A stretch of DNA of 36,482 nucleotides from Acetobacteraceae bacterium (GCA_021732665.1 JAKFUL010000048.1:1-36482); one strand, 5' to 3'; positions 15,588-24,755 are shown, counted from the first letter of the stretch. Translations and numbers: made by a program. The notes: generated from the letters alone by a model not told the origin.

Positions 15588-16037
15588 ATGATGATCACCC
15601 ACGATGCCTTGCGGACCTTCCGCAACGCCGCGATCGCCACGGCGCTGATGTTTGCCTCGCTGGCCAGCTATGCCTCGGTGCATGGCGGGCCGGAGAATGT
15701 GAGGCCGCAGAACGAGGCGCAACGCTTCATGTCCGGCGGGCTTTACAACTCGCAGGCCCGGCTGGCGCAGGAGCTGCACCTGCTGCACCCCGTCGGCAGC
15801 GATGCCGGCAGCCTGCTCAACCGCCTGGCGCGGGAGGGCTTCGAATGCCAGGCCGATATGCGCAGCCCCGGCAGCTATGAATGCGTCTTCAACCGCCCGC
15901 TCTCCTTCCAGCGCGTGGCGCGGCTGGAGACCCGGGTGCAGACGGATGGCAGGAACATCACCTCCATCCTGCCCTCGCTGAGCGTGGCGCCGGCACCGGT
16001 GCCCCAGCCCAGCTTCGGCCTGTTGGCCACCCTGTGA
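15588..16037 (+). CDS. Small exported protein, paralogue of the next gene
   Basis: A 149-residue protein with an N-terminal hydrophobic segment (AAIATALMFASLASYAS) that is a probable signal peptide or anchor. Its central part (ARLAQELHLLHPVGSDAGSL, LNRLAREGFECQ...YECVFNRP...RVARLETRVQTDGRNI) aligns with the downstream gene product by eye, sharing a HPxGSDAxxLLxRLxxxGxxC core and a second cysteine, which could form a disulfide. The upstream frame is open to 15495, but the ATG at 15588 has GGGGAC just before it and starts at the signal peptide. I recognise no family. Its position after a SARP regulator suggests shared control. Confidence 0.72.
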   Translation: MMITHDALRTFRNAAIATALMFASLASYASVHGGPENVRPQNEAQRFMSGGLYNSQARLAQELHLLHPVGSDAGSLLNRLAREGFECQADMRSPGSYECVFNRPLSFQRVARLETRVQTDGRNITSILPSLSVAPAPVPQPSFGLLATL

Positions 16038-16078
16038 CCGCCCGTAACCTCGAACAACGCACAACAAGGAACATTGTC

Positions 16079-16489
16079 ATGGGCCGCAATTCCGAAGTCT
16101 TCCAGACCGTCAAGCTGATGCTGACCGCGCTGGGCATTCTCTTCCTCGGCGTCAGCGTCTTCGCCTATGTCTGGGGCGGCCAGAGCCCCTGGCCGGTGCG
16201 CGCTCCCTTCGACCGCTACATCGACGTGGGCACGGCCGAGGGCACCCGCATGCTGGAGCAGGATCTGGCCGAGGCCCATCCGCAGGGCTCCGACGCCGCG
16301 GCGCTGCTGCAGCGGCTGCGCCAATCCGGCATGGATTGCGAGGCCCGCGGCGCCTTGGGTGACCAGTTCAACTGCACCTATCGCCAGCCGCGCAATGACC
16401 GCCGCGTGGCCGGGGTGCAGGTGCGCTTCGACATCCAGGGCCGCAACCTCGGCACCATCACCACGGCGCTGAACTCGCCGAACCGGTAG
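16079..16489 (+). CDS. Small membrane-anchored protein, paralogue of the previous gene
   Basis: A 136-residue protein with one N-terminal membrane helix (LMLTALGILFLGVSVFAYVWG), then a soluble part with HPQGSDAAALLQRLRQSGMDC and FNCTYRQP, followed by VAGVQVRFDIQGRNLGTI. These blocks match the preceding gene, so the two arose by an old tandem duplication. AAGGA at 16066-16070 lies eight bases before the ATG. The gap between the two genes is 41 bp, consistent with one transcript that ends at the strong terminator at 16647-16689. No function can be assigned. Confidence 0.72.
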   Translation: MGRNSEVFQTVKLMLTALGILFLGVSVFAYVWGGQSPWPVRAPFDRYIDVGTAEGTRMLEQDLAEAHPQGSDAAALLQRLRQSGMDCEARGALGDQFNCTYRQPRNDRRVAGVQVRFDIQGRNLGTITTALNSPNR

Positions 16490-16494
16490 CTTGC

Positions 16495-16538
16495 CCGCCA
16501 GGCGGAGCGCCGCCCGCCAAACCCCGCCCGCCTGGCGG
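16495..16538 (+). terminator. Inverted repeat just after the paralogous pair
   Basis: CCGCCAGGCGG (16495-16505) and CCGCCTGGCGG (16528-16538) form a perfect 11-bp stem with a 22-base loop, starting six bases after a stop codon. No T tract follows, so it may act as an mRNA 3' stabiliser or a weak terminator rather than a standard one. Confidence 0.4.
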
Positions 16539-16646
16539 AAGGGGGGCGGGTGACCTCCCCAGGCTCCCCCGGGTTCAGGCGCCGCAAGGGCGGCTGAACC
16601 GGGCACCGAGACCGACGCGTTGTTTCCCCATCCCGGCGCGTCGCAC

Positions 16647-16689
16647 GCCCCGGACGGCACCCCCCCATCGGGTGCCGTCCGGGGCTTTT
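16647..16689 (+). terminator. Strong rho-independent terminator
   Basis: GCCCCGGACGGCACC (16647-16661) pairs perfectly with GGTGCCGTCCGGGGC (16671-16685), a 15-bp GC-rich stem with a nine-base loop, followed by TTTT. It separates the paralogous pair from the thiamine-diphosphate enzyme that starts at 16723. Confidence 0.88.
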
Positions 16690-16722
16690 CGTATGCGCGG
16701 CGCGCGGCCAGGATGCGCCGCC

Positions 16723-18348
16723 ATGACACATCCCACCGCCGCCGCCCGCCTTGTCCAGTTCCTTGCCGCGCGGGGGGTGGACCGGGCCTGGTGCGTGCCT
16801 GGCGAGAGCTATATCTCGTTGTTGCACGCGCTGCACCCGTCGCAAGGGTCGGGGATCGACCTGGTCGTCGCCCGGCAGGAAGGTGGGGCGGGCTTCGCCG
16901 CACTGGCGGATGCCAAGCTGACCGGGCGGCCCGGGGTGGTACTGGTCTCCCGCGGGCCCGGCGCCTGCAACGCCGCCATCGCGCTGCATGCGGCCGAGCA
17001 GGATTGCGTGCCGCTGATCCTGCTGGTCGGCCAGGTGGAGGCGCGCGACCTGCGCCGCCGCGCCTTCCAGGAGATCGACTATGCCGCGATGTTCGGCGAT
17101 GTCGCGAAATGGGTGGGCGAGGCCCGCAGGCCCGAGGATGTGCCCGCGCTGATCGCCCGCGCCTGGGCGATGGCGACGCAGGGGGTGCCGGGGCCGGTGG
17201 TCCTCAGCCTGCCCGAGGATGTGCTGGCGATGGAATGCGCGGTGGCCGCGCCGGGCTTTCACCCGCCCGCGCCCAGCCTGGCCGACCCGGCACCCATCGC
17301 GGCGATGCTGGCCCGGGCCGAGCGGCCGATTTTGCTGGCCGGCCATGGCTTCGAGGATGCCTCCGGCGCCCGCCAGGCGGCGCTGCTGCGATTCGCCGAG
17401 GCCTGGGATGTGCCGGTCGCCGTGAGCTTCCGTCGGCAATCGCTGTTTCCCAATGATCACCCGCTCTATGTCGGCGATATGGGGTTGCGGAACCCCGATG
17501 CGCAGCGCGCGGCGTTTGCCCAGGCCGATCTGGTGCTGGCGCTGGGCACCAGGCTGCATGACATCACCACGCAGGGTTATTCCTGGCCCGCGCCGGGGCA
17601 GCGGCTTGTGCATGTCTGCCGCGATGTCGCCCGGCTGAACTGGGATTTCGCCGCCGCGCTGGCGGTGGATGCCGATGCGGTGGCGCTTCTGGCCGCCATG
17701 CCGGCGCCGGCCGCGCCGCCGGCGGGCCGCGCGGCCTGGAATGCCCGGCTGCGCGCCTTGCATGTCGCGGATTGTCGTCTGACGCCGCGCGACTGGCCGG
17801 ACGGGCTGGCGTTTTCCGAAATCGCGGCGCTGGTGGGCCGGGTTGCCGCGCCGGACGCCATCGTCACCCTCGATGCCGGGACCTTCGCGGCGCCCTTCTA
17901 TCGCAAGGTGGCTTGGAAAAGCGGGCAATGGCTGCTGGCCAGCCAGTCCGGCGCCATGGGCTGCGGTATGCCGGCGGCGGTTGCGGCGGCGTTGCGCTTT
18001 CCGGGCCGGCAGGTGATCTGCGCCCTGGGCGATGGTGGCGCCCTGATGACCGGGCAGGAACTGGCGGTGGCGCAGGCGCGCGGGGCGGCGATCAAGCTGC
18101 TGCTGAGCGACAATGGCAGCTACGGCTCCATCCGCATCCATCAGGAGCGCCAGCATCCCGGCGCGGTGTGCGGCACCGATCTCAGCAATCCCGACATGGC
18201 GGCGTGGTGCGCGGCCTTCAGGATGCCGGTGCTGAAGGTGGCGAGCCGGGCCGATTTCGCGGCGCTGGAGGCCGGGCTCGCAGCGCCTGGGCCTTTCGCT
18301 GCGGTGGTGCGGACGAGCCTGCAGGCGATATTGCCTGCGCGGCAATGA
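16723..18348 (+). CDS. Thiamine-diphosphate enzyme of the acetolactate synthase large-subunit type
   Basis: A 541-residue protein with the three domains of the family. The N-terminal pyrimidine-binding domain has the catalytic glutamate (Glu53 in ARQEGGAGFAA). A central domain follows. The C-terminal domain has the ThDP motif starting GDGG at residue 436 and ending at Asn464 (LLLSDN). Such enzymes decarboxylate pyruvate or related 2-oxo acids and transfer the two-carbon unit. It differs from IlvB: there is no ilvN neighbour, so a catabolic or unassigned substrate is more likely. The ATG at 16723 follows AGGA (16710-16713) by nine bases; a GTG upstream would begin inside the terminator hairpin. 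The 3' end overlaps the opposing DUF2161 gene by 131 bp. Confidence 0.85.
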   Translation: MTHPTAAARLVQFLAARGVDRAWCVPGESYISLLHALHPSQGSGIDLVVARQEGGAGFAALADAKLTGRPGVVLVSRGPGACNAAIALHAAEQDCVPLILLVGQVEARDLRRRAFQEIDYAAMFGDVAKWVGEARRPEDVPALIARAWAMATQGVPGPVVLSLPEDVLAMECAVAAPGFHPPAPSLADPAPIAAMLARAERPILLAGHGFEDASGARQAALLRFAEAWDVPVAVSFRRQSLFPNDHPLYVGDMGLRNPDAQRAAFAQADLVLALGTRLHDITTQGYSWPAPGQRLVHVCRDVARLNWDFAAALAVDADAVALLAAMPAPAAPPAGRAAWNARLRALHVADCRLTPRDWPDGLAFSEIAALVGRVAAPDAIVTLDAGTFAAPFYRKVAWKSGQWLLASQSGAMGCGMPAAVAAALRFPGRQVICALGDGGALMTGQELAVAQARGAAIKLLLSDNGSYGSIRIHQERQHPGAVCGTDLSNPDMAAWCAAFRMPVLKVASRADFAALEAGLAAPGPFAAVVRTSLQAILPARQ

Positions 18349-19015
18349 CATCGGCGTGCAGCGCCAGCGCCGCCGCACCCGCGGGGCTGAGCGTGTAGAG
18401 CCCGCGCGACGGGTTTTCGAACCAGCCGTAGACGTTGCGGCGCAGCATGGCGGCGGCCTTGGGGACGCCGGCGGCATCGCGCAGCTGGGCCGGGCGCCGC
18501 GGGCCACCGGCCTCGGCCAGCAGCCGCGCGCAGCGCAGCGCATCCTCGCGATAGGCGGTCATGCGCGGCCGCCGGGTGGTGCCGCCGATGTTGTGGTCGC
18601 CGCTGCGACGGTTGAATTCGCTGAGCAGTCTGCCACGCCGGGCGGGGAATTTCCGTGGTGCGAAGGGGCCGGGATCGGCATGCACGACCACGGCGTTGTG
18701 GCGGATGGAGAGCAGGCCGAGGCCCAGCATGCGGCACAGGCGCGTGGCCTCGGGCAGCTGCGCATCCCAGTTCCGGCGGGCCTTCGCCCCCTCGGGCACG
18801 CCCACGCCGACATAGACCAGGTCCGCCGCCGCCATCCTTCGCAACGCCTGATACAGCACGGCCAGGCCGAAGCTGCGTTTCAGCTCGACCACCACAAGCG
18901 TTTCCTGGCCCGCGTCCCAGCCGACCATGTCGCAATGGCCGACCTCGCCACGGATGGCGTAGCCCTGGGCCTCCAGATGCGCCTTCACCGGGGCGTAGAG
19001 ATCGGCCTCGAGCAT
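18218..19015 (-). CDS. DUF2161-type PD-(D/E)XK-like nuclease/phosphodiesterase
   Basis: A 265-residue protein. The N-terminal half has features of a restriction-endonuclease-like fold: GHCDMVGWDAG, then VVVELKRSFGLAVLYQALRR, giving an Asp followed by the ExK pair. The later part (RPAQLRDAAGVPKAAAMLRRNVYGWF...GLYTLSPAG) looks like a winged helix. The family is known only as DUF2161, so its substrate is unknown. The ATG is two bases after the mepA stop, so expression is coupled to lexA-mepA. Its last roughly 44 codons run antisense into the thiamine-diphosphate gene and are low in complexity; the folded part probably ends before them. Confidence 0.78.
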   Translation of the reverse strand: MLEADLYAPVKAHLEAQGYAIRGEVGHCDMVGWDAGQETLVVVELKRSFGLAVLYQALRRMAAADLVYVGVGVPEGAKARRNWDAQLPEATRLCRMLGLGLLSIRHNAVVVHADPGPFAPRKFPARRGRLLSEFNRRSGDHNIGGTTRRPRMTAYREDALRCARLLAEAGGPRRPAQLRDAAGVPKAAAMLRRNVYGWFENPSRGLYTLSPAGAAALALHADVIAAQAISPAGSSAPPQRKAQALRARPPAPRNRPGSPPSAPAS

Positions 19016-19017
19016 CC

Positions 19018-19845
19018 TCAGCGGGCGGAGAAGACCGGGCCGCAGGCGGCGGGCATGGCCGGCGGTGGCCCGGGCGGGCGGCGCGGCGGGTTGCGCGCCT
19101 CGGCGCTCAGCCACCAGTCCAGGCTGGCGTCGCAGCCATCGCCGGGGGGCGGCGGGGCGATGTCCTGGCAGTCGTTCTGGCCCGGCGGGCAGCGCAGGCG
19201 GACATGCATGTGGCTGTCATGGCCGCGCCAGGGGCGAACGCGGCGCAGCCAGGCCTCGCCAGGATGCATCTGGCACAGGCTGCGCTTGATGCCGTGGTTC
19301 ACCAGCACCCGGTCCACGCCGGGCTGGCTGACGGCCATGCGGATGAGGCGGGCATGGGCGGGGGTGAAGCGCTGCGGGTCCACCGCCGATTCGTCGGGCA
19401 GGACCAGGACCGGCGGCCCTTCGCCCTCGGCCCAGGCGCGGCTGCCGGCGGGCAGGCCGCGCAGGTCGAGCCAGATATCGGCGTCCAGCCCGTTCTGGTG
19501 GCTGGCATGGCCGGAGGACATCGGCCCGCCGCGCGGCTGCGACATGTCGCCAAAGAGCAGCGGCGGGAAGCCCGCCGCGCGGGCCTCGCCGGCCAGCCGG
19601 GTCAGGAAGGAGACGATCTCGGGCGAGCCCCAATGGCGGTTGCGGTAGCGCCGCACGGCCTCGAAGCCCGGGCCCTCGGCCGGCAATTGCACCGCACCCG
19701 CGATGCAGCCCAGGCCGGTGCCGCCGATGATGCGGGTGGCACCCCCGGTGGGGTTGGCCAGACGGCCCCATTCGGCGCCGGAATTGGGCGCTTGGGCGGC
19801 GGCGGGCAGCGCCAGCAGAAGCGCCGCCAGCAGCCATCCCCGCAT
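19018..19845 (-). CDS. mepA: Penicillin-insensitive murein endopeptidase
   Basis: A 275-residue periplasmic LAS-type zinc peptidase that cuts D-alanyl-meso-diaminopimelyl cross-links in peptidoglycan. The signal peptide is [19 protein letters not shown]. The zinc-site blocks are SSGHASHQNGLDADIW (His113, Asp121) and DSHMHVRLRCP (His212/His214), in the positions expected from E. coli MepA. The ATG shares one base with the lexA stop (TGATG), so it is translated with lexA. Placing cell-wall hydrolysis behind lexA suggests induction during SOS; this is inference from the operon. Confidence 0.92.
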   Translation of the reverse strand: MRGWLLAALLLALPAAAQAPNSGAEWGRLANPTGGATRIIGGTGLGCIAGAVQLPAEGPGFEAVRRYRNRHWGSPEIVSFLTRLAGEARAAGFPPLLFGDMSQPRGGPMSSGHASHQNGLDADIWLDLRGLPAGSRAWAEGEGPPVLVLPDESAVDPQRFTPAHARLIRMAVSQPGVDRVLVNHGIKRSLCQMHPGEAWLRRVRPWRGHDSHMHVRLRCPPGQNDCQDIAPPPPGDGCDASLDWWLSAEARNPPRRPPGPPPAMPAACGPVFSAR

Positions 19846-20549
19846 CAGTGGTATTTCCTCAGCAGCCCCACGAGGCGGCCCTGCACCTGCACCCGGTCGG
19901 GGCCGAAGATGCGGGTCTCGTAAGCCTTGTTGGCGGGCTCCAACGCCACCGTGTTGCCCTTCTTCCACAGGCGCTTCAGCGTGACCTCGTTCTCATCGAC
20001 CAGGGCGACGACGATGGCGCCGTTCTCGGCCGTTTCGCCGCGGCGGATCACCACCGTGTCGCCGTCGAGGATGCCGGCCTCCTGCATCGAATCGCCGGAG
20101 ACCTCCAGCGCGTAATGCTCACCCATGCCCAGCATGGAGGCGGCGACCTCCACCGTGGTGCCGACGTCGCGCATCGCCTCGATCGGCACGCCGGCGGCGA
20201 TGCGGCCGAACATGGGAAGCGCCACCATCTCCGGGGCGGGCGGTTTTGCCGCGCGAGAAAAATTGCCGGCGATGACGTTGTTGGGTGGTGCGACCGGGGC
20301 CTCCGGCATGCGGGGCTGGCGGCGGGGGCCCAGATCCTCGGGCATCCGCAGCACCTCCAGAGCCCGGGCGCGATGGGCGCGCCGCGCCAGGAAATTCCGT
20401 TCCTCCAGCGCCGTGATCAGCCGGTGGATGCCCGATTTTGACTTCAGCTTCAGCGCATCCTTCATCTCCTCGAAAGACGGCGAAAACCCCGTCTCCTCAA
20501 GATGCTTGTGGATGAACATCAGCAGCTCGTGCTGTTTGCGCGTGAGCAT
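19845..20549 (-). CDS. lexA: SOS repressor LexA
   Basis: A 234-residue self-cleaving repressor of the DNA-damage response. The N-terminal winged helix is [19 protein letters not shown]...[13 protein letters not shown]...[18 protein letters not shown]. The cleavage site Ala119-Gly120 is in [12 protein letters not shown]. The catalytic dyad is Ser154 (GDSMQEAGI) and Lys192 (NEVTLKRL). Length is normal for alphaproteobacteria. An upstream-extended frame exists, but MLTRKQ is the conserved LexA start and is preceded by AAGG. A perfect GTTC-N7-GTTC box at 20602-20616 shows autoregulation. It lies downstream of moeA and overlaps mepA by one base. Confidence 0.97.
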   Translation of the reverse strand: MLTRKQHELLMFIHKHLEETGFSPSFEEMKDALKLKSKSGIHRLITALEERNFLARRAHRARALEVLRMPEDLGPRRQPRMPEAPVAPPNNVIAGNFSRAAKPPAPEMVALPMFGRIAAGVPIEAMRDVGTTVEVAASMLGMGEHYALEVSGDSMQEAGILDGDTVVIRRGETAENGAIVVALVDENEVTLKRLWKKGNTVALEPANKAYETRIFGPDRVQVQGRLVGLLRKYH

Positions 20550-20601
20550 GCGGAAAACCTTACAAGGGCCGACCACCGAACAAACCGGGAATCTATCCTG
20601 T

Positions 20602-20616
20602 GTTCTAGAAAGGTTC
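20602..20616 (+). promoter_or_regulatory. LexA box (SOS operator)
   Basis: GTTCTAGAAAGGTTC is an exact GTTC-N7-GTTC, the operator recognised by alphaproteobacterial LexA. It lies 53 bp upstream of the lexA ATG, in the only sizeable gap (101 bp) of the minus-strand operon. LexA should therefore control lexA, mepA and the DUF2161 gene from here. Confidence 0.88.
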
Positions 20617-20628
20617 TTTTCCGGAGTA

Positions 20629-20644
20629 AAGGCATTCGTGCCTT
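20629..20644 (-). terminator. Weak hairpin after moeA
   Basis: AAGGCA-TTCG-TGCCTT forms a 6-bp stem with a four-base loop, seven bases after the moeA stop. It is followed on the minus strand by only a short T-containing stretch. It may partly separate moeA transcription from lexA, but it is too small for a firm terminator call. Confidence 0.3.
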
Positions 20645-20650
20645 GTTTGT

Positions 20651-21847
20651 TCAAATTCCCAGCGCGGCAAGGCGGATGATCCGCACCGGCGAACCGGCCG
20701 GCAGGGCAGGGGCGTGGGGCGCGCGGATCAGCAGCGCATCGGCCCGCGCCAGGGTTTTCAGCATGGAACTGTCCTGGCGCGCGAAGGGCTTGGCCACGCC
20801 GCCATCCTCATCCAGCGTACAGCGCAGGTAATCCTCACGCTGGTCATTGGCCGGCAGGTCGGCCCCCGCCACGGCCGCGGCGCTGGGCGTGGGCGCCGCC
20901 GGCAGGCCGGACATCACCGCGATGGCCGGCGCCAGGAACACCACGGCGCAGACCAGGGCGGAGACCGGATTGCCAGGCAGGCCGAGCATCGGCGTCTCGC
21001 CCAGCCGTCCCCAGATCAGCGGCTTGCCCGGGCGCATGGCGATCTTCCAGAAATCGAGCGCGAAACCCTGCGGCCCCAGCGCCTTCTGCACCAGGTCATG
21101 CTCGCCCACGCTGGCGCCGCCGGTCGTCACCAGCATGTCGCAGCCGCGCGCCCCGTGCGCCAGGGTGGCGATGGCATCGGCGTCATCGGGGGCGATGGGC
21201 AGCACCAGGGGCTCGGCGCCCAGGGCGCGCACCAGGGCGGCCAGGGCATGGGCGTTGGAGCTGACGATGCCGCCGGCGGGCAGCGGGTCGCCCGGCAGGG
21301 CGATCTCGTCGCCGGTGGCCAGGATGCCGATGCGCGGGCGGCGATGGACCGCAAGCCAGGGGTGATTGGCCGCCGCCGCCAGGCCGATGTCGCGCGCGGT
21401 CAGCCGCCGACCGGCGGAGATCAGTGTCTCGCCGCGCGTAAAATCCAGGCCGGCGGGGCGCACCCAGCGGCCCTTCGTCAACGCCTCGCGCACCATGACC
21501 TGGTCGCCCTCGGCGGTCGCGTCCTCCTGCAGCAGGATGGCGTCGGCACCCTGGGGTATGAAGGCACCGGTGAAGATGCGCACCGCCTCTCCCGGGCCTA
21601 CCTGGCCTGCGAAAGGATGGCCGGCCGGGGCCGCGCCCACCACGCGCAGCCGCGCCTCCAGCCCGGCATCGCCCGCGCGCACGGCATAGCCGTCCATGGC
21701 GGAGACGGCGGCGGGGGGCTGGGTCAGCCTGGCCTCGAGTGACCGGGCCAGCACGCGGCCGGAACCCTCGGCCAGGGCCACCGTCTCGGGCGCGGTTGGC
21801 GCCAGGGCGGCCAGGATGCGCGTCCGCGCCTCGGCCACGCTTTGCAT
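20651..21847 (-). CDS. moeA: Molybdopterin molybdenumtransferase
   Basis: MoeA inserts molybdate into adenylylated molybdopterin, the last common step of molybdenum cofactor synthesis. The 398-residue product shows the conserved [15 protein letters not shown] near the N-terminus, the [18 protein letters not shown] segment, and the MogA-like domain with [19 protein letters not shown] and [10 protein letters not shown]. All are standard for MoeA. The ATG overlaps the moaC stop by one base. The next gene downstream is lexA, after a gap with its own operator. Confidence 0.95.
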   Translation of the reverse strand: MQSVAEARTRILAALAPTAPETVALAEGSGRVLARSLEARLTQPPAAVSAMDGYAVRAGDAGLEARLRVVGAAPAGHPFAGQVGPGEAVRIFTGAFIPQGADAILLQEDATAEGDQVMVREALTKGRWVRPAGLDFTRGETLISAGRRLTARDIGLAAAANHPWLAVHRRPRIGILATGDEIALPGDPLPAGGIVSSNAHALAALVRALGAEPLVLPIAPDDADAIATLAHGARGCDMLVTTGGASVGEHDLVQKALGPQGFALDFWKIAMRPGKPLIWGRLGETPMLGLPGNPVSALVCAVVFLAPAIAVMSGLPAAPTPSAAAVAGADLPANDQREDYLRCTLDEDGGVAKPFARQDSSMLKTLARADALLIRAPHAPALPAGSPVRIIRLAALGI

Positions 21848-22344
21848 CAGGCGGCCTCGAAGCGGCCCGACTTGCCGCCCTCCTTCAGCACCACGCGGAT
21901 GCCCTCGATCCGCATGCCGCGGTCGATCGCCTTGCACATGTCATAGACGGTGAGTGCCGCCACGCTGACCGCCGTCAGCGCCTCCATTTCCACCCCGGTG
22001 CGGCCGACCAGCTTCACGGTGGCTTCGATCTCGACCGCATCGGGCTCGACCGGCACGAGGTCCACGGTCACCTTGGACAAGGCCAGCGGGTGGCAGAGCG
22101 GGATGAGATCGGCCGTGCGTTTGGCGGCCATGATTCCGGCCAGCCGCGCCACGCCCAGAACATCGCCCTTGCCCATCTGCCCGGCCTGGATTTTCGCCAG
22201 GGTGGCGGGTTCCATCACGATCCGGCCGCGCGCGGTGGCGACCCGCGCGGTCTCGTCCTTGGCCGAGACATCCACCATCGCGGCCCGCCCCTGGGCGTCG
22301 AAATGGGTGAGTTCAGCCCCCTGGTCAGCCCCCTGGTCAGCCAT
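21847..22344 (-). CDS. moaC: Cyclic pyranopterin monophosphate synthase
   Basis: MoaC converts the MoaA product 3',8-cyclo-GTP to cyclic pyranopterin monophosphate. The 165-residue protein carries [39 protein letters not shown] and the C-terminal GGKSGRF loop, the active-site signatures. The N-terminus [16 protein letters not shown] contains a tandem ADQG from a 12-bp DNA duplication. The ATG overlaps the trpC stop by 8 bases. The linkage of trp and molybdenum cofactor genes is common in this bacterial group. Confidence 0.95.
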   Translation of the reverse strand: MADQGADQGAELTHFDAQGRAAMVDVSAKDETARVATARGRIVMEPATLAKIQAGQMGKGDVLGVARLAGIMAAKRTADLIPLCHPLALSKVTVDLVPVEPDAVEIEATVKLVGRTGVEMEALTAVSVAALTVYDMCKAIDRGMRIEGIRVVLKEGGKSGRFEAA

Positions 22345-23161
22345 GCAGGAATTCGCGCGTCGCCGCCTCGATGTCATCGGCGCGCAGCAGATGCTCGCCC
22401 ACCAGCAGGCAGCGCGCGCCGGCCTCGGCCATGCGGCGCACATCGGCCGCCGAGCGCAGCCCGCTTTCCGCCACCGGCAATTTGTCGATGGGCACCAGCG
22501 GCGCCAGGCGCTCGGTGGTGGCGATGTCGGTCTTCAGCGTGCGCAGGTCGCGGTTGTTGATGCCGACCAGGCGGGTTTCCAGGCCGAGTGCGCGCATCAG
22601 CTCATTCTCGTCATGCGCCTCCACCAGCACCGCCATGTCCAGGCCGCGGGCCAGCTCCTCCAGCTCATTGGCCAGGTCGTCGGACAGGGCGGCCATGATC
22701 AGCAGGATGCAATCCGCACCCATCGCCCGGGCCTCGAACACCTGGTAGGGGTCGATCATGAAATCCTTGCGCAGGACCGGCAGGGCGCAGGCGGCGCGGG
22801 CGGATTTGAGGTCGGCCGGCGTGGTGCCGAACCAGGTCTCGTCGGTCAGCACGGAAAGGCAGCGGGCGCCGGCGGCCGCATAGGCGCGGGCGATGGCGGC
22901 GGGGTTGAAATCCGCCCGCATCTCGCCGCCCGAGGGCGAGCGGCGCTTGATCTCGGCGATCAGCCCGGTCGAGCCCTCCGACACCGCGGCGCAGAGCGAG
23001 CCCACGAAATCGCGCGCGGGAGCGGCGTCGCGCGCCGCGCGCTCCATCTCCGCCAGCGGATGGGCGGCCATGCGGGCCGTCACCTCCGCCCGCTTATCGG
23101 CCAGGATGCGGGCGAGCGTGTCGGGCATCTCGGTCGGAATAATCACGGCGGGAGCATTCAT
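22337..23161 (-). CDS. trpC: Indole-3-glycerol-phosphate synthase
   Basis: A 274-residue TIM barrel that closes the indole ring in tryptophan synthesis. Visible motifs are [14 protein letters not shown] (catalytic Glu and Lys), [40 protein letters not shown] and [15 protein letters not shown]. All catalytic segments look intact, and it is not fused to trpF. The ATG overlaps the trpD stop by four bases (ATGA). Confidence 0.97.
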   Translation of the reverse strand: MNAPAVIIPTEMPDTLARILADKRAEVTARMAAHPLAEMERAARDAAPARDFVGSLCAAVSEGSTGLIAEIKRRSPSGGEMRADFNPAAIARAYAAAGARCLSVLTDETWFGTTPADLKSARAACALPVLRKDFMIDPYQVFEARAMGADCILLIMAALSDDLANELEELARGLDMAVLVEAHDENELMRALGLETRLVGINNRDLRTLKTDIATTERLAPLVPIDKLPVAESGLRSAADVRRMAEAGARCLLVGEHLLRADDIEAATREFLHG

Positions 23162-24171
23162 GGCAGGGATGTAGCCTTTTGGAGGCGCTGCAATACCCCG
23201 AGTGCCGCGCCGGCATCAATGGCGCGGGCGGCCTGGGCAGCGCCCTCCATCAGATCGGGCGCCCGGCCCGCCACCACAAGGGCGGCGGCGGCGTTGAGCA
23301 GGACGATATCGCGATAGGCCCCGGGCGCGCCCTCCAGCAGGGCGCGCAGGGCCGCGGCGTTTTCGGCCGGTTCGCCGCCGCGGATGGCCTCGGGCGGGGC
23401 CTCGGGGAGGCCCGCATCGGCGGGCGATATGGTGAATTCGCGGATCGCGCCGTTTTCCAGGGCGACGACATGGGTGGGGCCGCTGAGGGCGATCTCGTCC
23501 AGCCCCTGGCCATGCACAACCCAGGCATGCGTGGTGCCCAGGCGTGACAGCGCCTCGGCCATCGGCCGCAGCCATTCGGCGGAGAAGGCGCCGGTGAGCT
23601 GGCGGGTGACGCGGGCCGGGTTGGCCAGGGGGCCGAGCAGGTTGAAGATGGTGCGGGTGCCGAGCTCGACCCGCGCGCCGCCGGCATGGCGCAGGGCGGC
23701 GTGGTGGCGGGGTGCCAGGAGGAAGACCATGCCCGCCTCGGCCAGCACGCGGGGCAGCGCCTCGATCGGCGTTTCCAGGCCGATGCCCAGCGCCGAGATG
23801 ACATCCCCGGCGCCGGATTTGGACGACAGCGCCCGGTTGCCGTGCTTGGCCACCGGCACGCCGCATCCCGCCACGACCATGGCGGTGGCGGTGGAGATGT
23901 TGAGGCTGCCCGAGGCATCGCCGCCGGTGCCGACGATGTCCATGGCATCGGGCGGCGCCTCGATGGCGAGCATGCGGGCGCGCATGGCCCGCACCGCGCC
24001 GGTCATCTCCGCCACCGTCTCGCCGCGCACCCGCATGGCCATGAGCAGGCCCGCGATCTGCGCGGGCGTGGCTTCGCCCGCCATGATCACGCCGAAGGCG
24101 GCCTCGGCCTCGGTCTCGGCCAGGCGCTCGCCGGCGGCGAGGCGGGCGAGGATGGGCTTGAGGCCGTTCAC
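23158..24171 (-). CDS. trpD: Anthranilate phosphoribosyltransferase
   Basis: A 337-residue enzyme that joins anthranilate to phosphoribosyl pyrophosphate. The PRPP-binding glycine-rich segment [39 protein letters not shown] and the later [19 protein letters not shown] are conserved. The start is GTG, in a GTGA overlap with the trpG stop. The downstream overlap with trpC is four bases, so the three trp genes are translationally coupled. Confidence 0.97.
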   Translation of the reverse strand: MNGLKPILARLAAGERLAETEAEAAFGVIMAGEATPAQIAGLLMAMRVRGETVAEMTGAVRAMRARMLAIEAPPDAMDIVGTGGDASGSLNISTATAMVVAGCGVPVAKHGNRALSSKSGAGDVISALGIGLETPIEALPRVLAEAGMVFLLAPRHHAALRHAGGARVELGTRTIFNLLGPLANPARVTRQLTGAFSAEWLRPMAEALSRLGTTHAWVVHGQGLDEIALSGPTHVVALENGAIREFTISPADAGLPEAPPEAIRGGEPAENAAALRALLEGAPGAYRDIVLLNAAAALVVAGRAPDLMEGAAQAARAIDAGAALGVLQRLQKATSLP

Positions 24172-24755
24172 GCTGTTGTGCGGGCGCCGGCGAGGCGGAT
24201 GAAGTTGCCGAGGATCTGGTGGCCGTGTTCGGAGGCGATGCTCTCGGGGTGGAACTGCACGCCCCAGATCGGCAGGGTCTTGTGCGCCATGCCCATGATC
24301 AGCCCGTCGGCGGTGAAGGCGGTGGAGGTGAGGCAGGCGGGCAGGGTTTCGCGCTCGACGACCAGGGAATGGTAGCGGGTGGCGCGGAAGGGGGAGGGGA
24401 GGCCGGCGAAGATGTCGGTGCCGTTATGGGTGACTTCCCAGACCTTGCCGTGCACCGGCTCCGGCGCGCGCAGCACCACGCCGCCGAAAGCCTGGCCGAT
24501 GGCCTGATGGCCGAGGCAGACGCCCATCAGCGGGAGGCCGGTTTCGGCGGCGGCGGCGATGAGGGGGAGGCAGATGCCGGCCTCATTGGGGGTGCAGGGG
24601 CCGGGGGAGAGGAGGACGGCGTCGGGGCGTAGGGCCATGACGTCCTGCACGCTCAGCGCGTCGTTGCGGCGGACTTCGACCGCTACCCCCAGGTCACCCA
24701 GGAAGTGGAAGAGGTTGAAGGTGAAGCTGTCGTAGTTGTCGATGAGCAGGATCAT
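24168..24755 (-). CDS. trpG: Anthranilate synthase glutamine amidotransferase component
   Basis: A 195-residue class I glutaminase that supplies ammonia to TrpE. The start [15 protein letters not shown] is diagnostic for TrpG/PabA. The catalytic triad is Cys80 (GVCLGHQ), His169 and Glu171 (VQFHPES). The oxyanion segment [12 protein letters not shown] is present. It may serve both tryptophan and folate synthesis. trpE is not adjacent: the divergent neighbour 69 bp away is a creatininase-family gene, so trpE must be elsewhere. Confidence 0.95.
   Translation of the reverse strand: MILLIDNYDSFTFNLFHFLGDLGVAVEVRRNDALSVQDVMALRPDAVLLSPGPCTPNEAGICLPLIAAAAETGLPLMGVCLGHQAIGQAFGGVVLRAPEPVHGKVWEVTHNGTDIFAGLPSPFRATRYHSLVVERETLPACLTSTAFTADGLIMGMAHKTLPIWGVQFHPESIASEHGHQILGNFIRLAGARTTA

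Noticed and set aside
13269..16067. A 932-codon minus-strand frame opposite the SARP-type regulator
   Set aside because: It spans three real plus-strand genes and their gaps; composition is typical of antisense reading in high-GC DNA.
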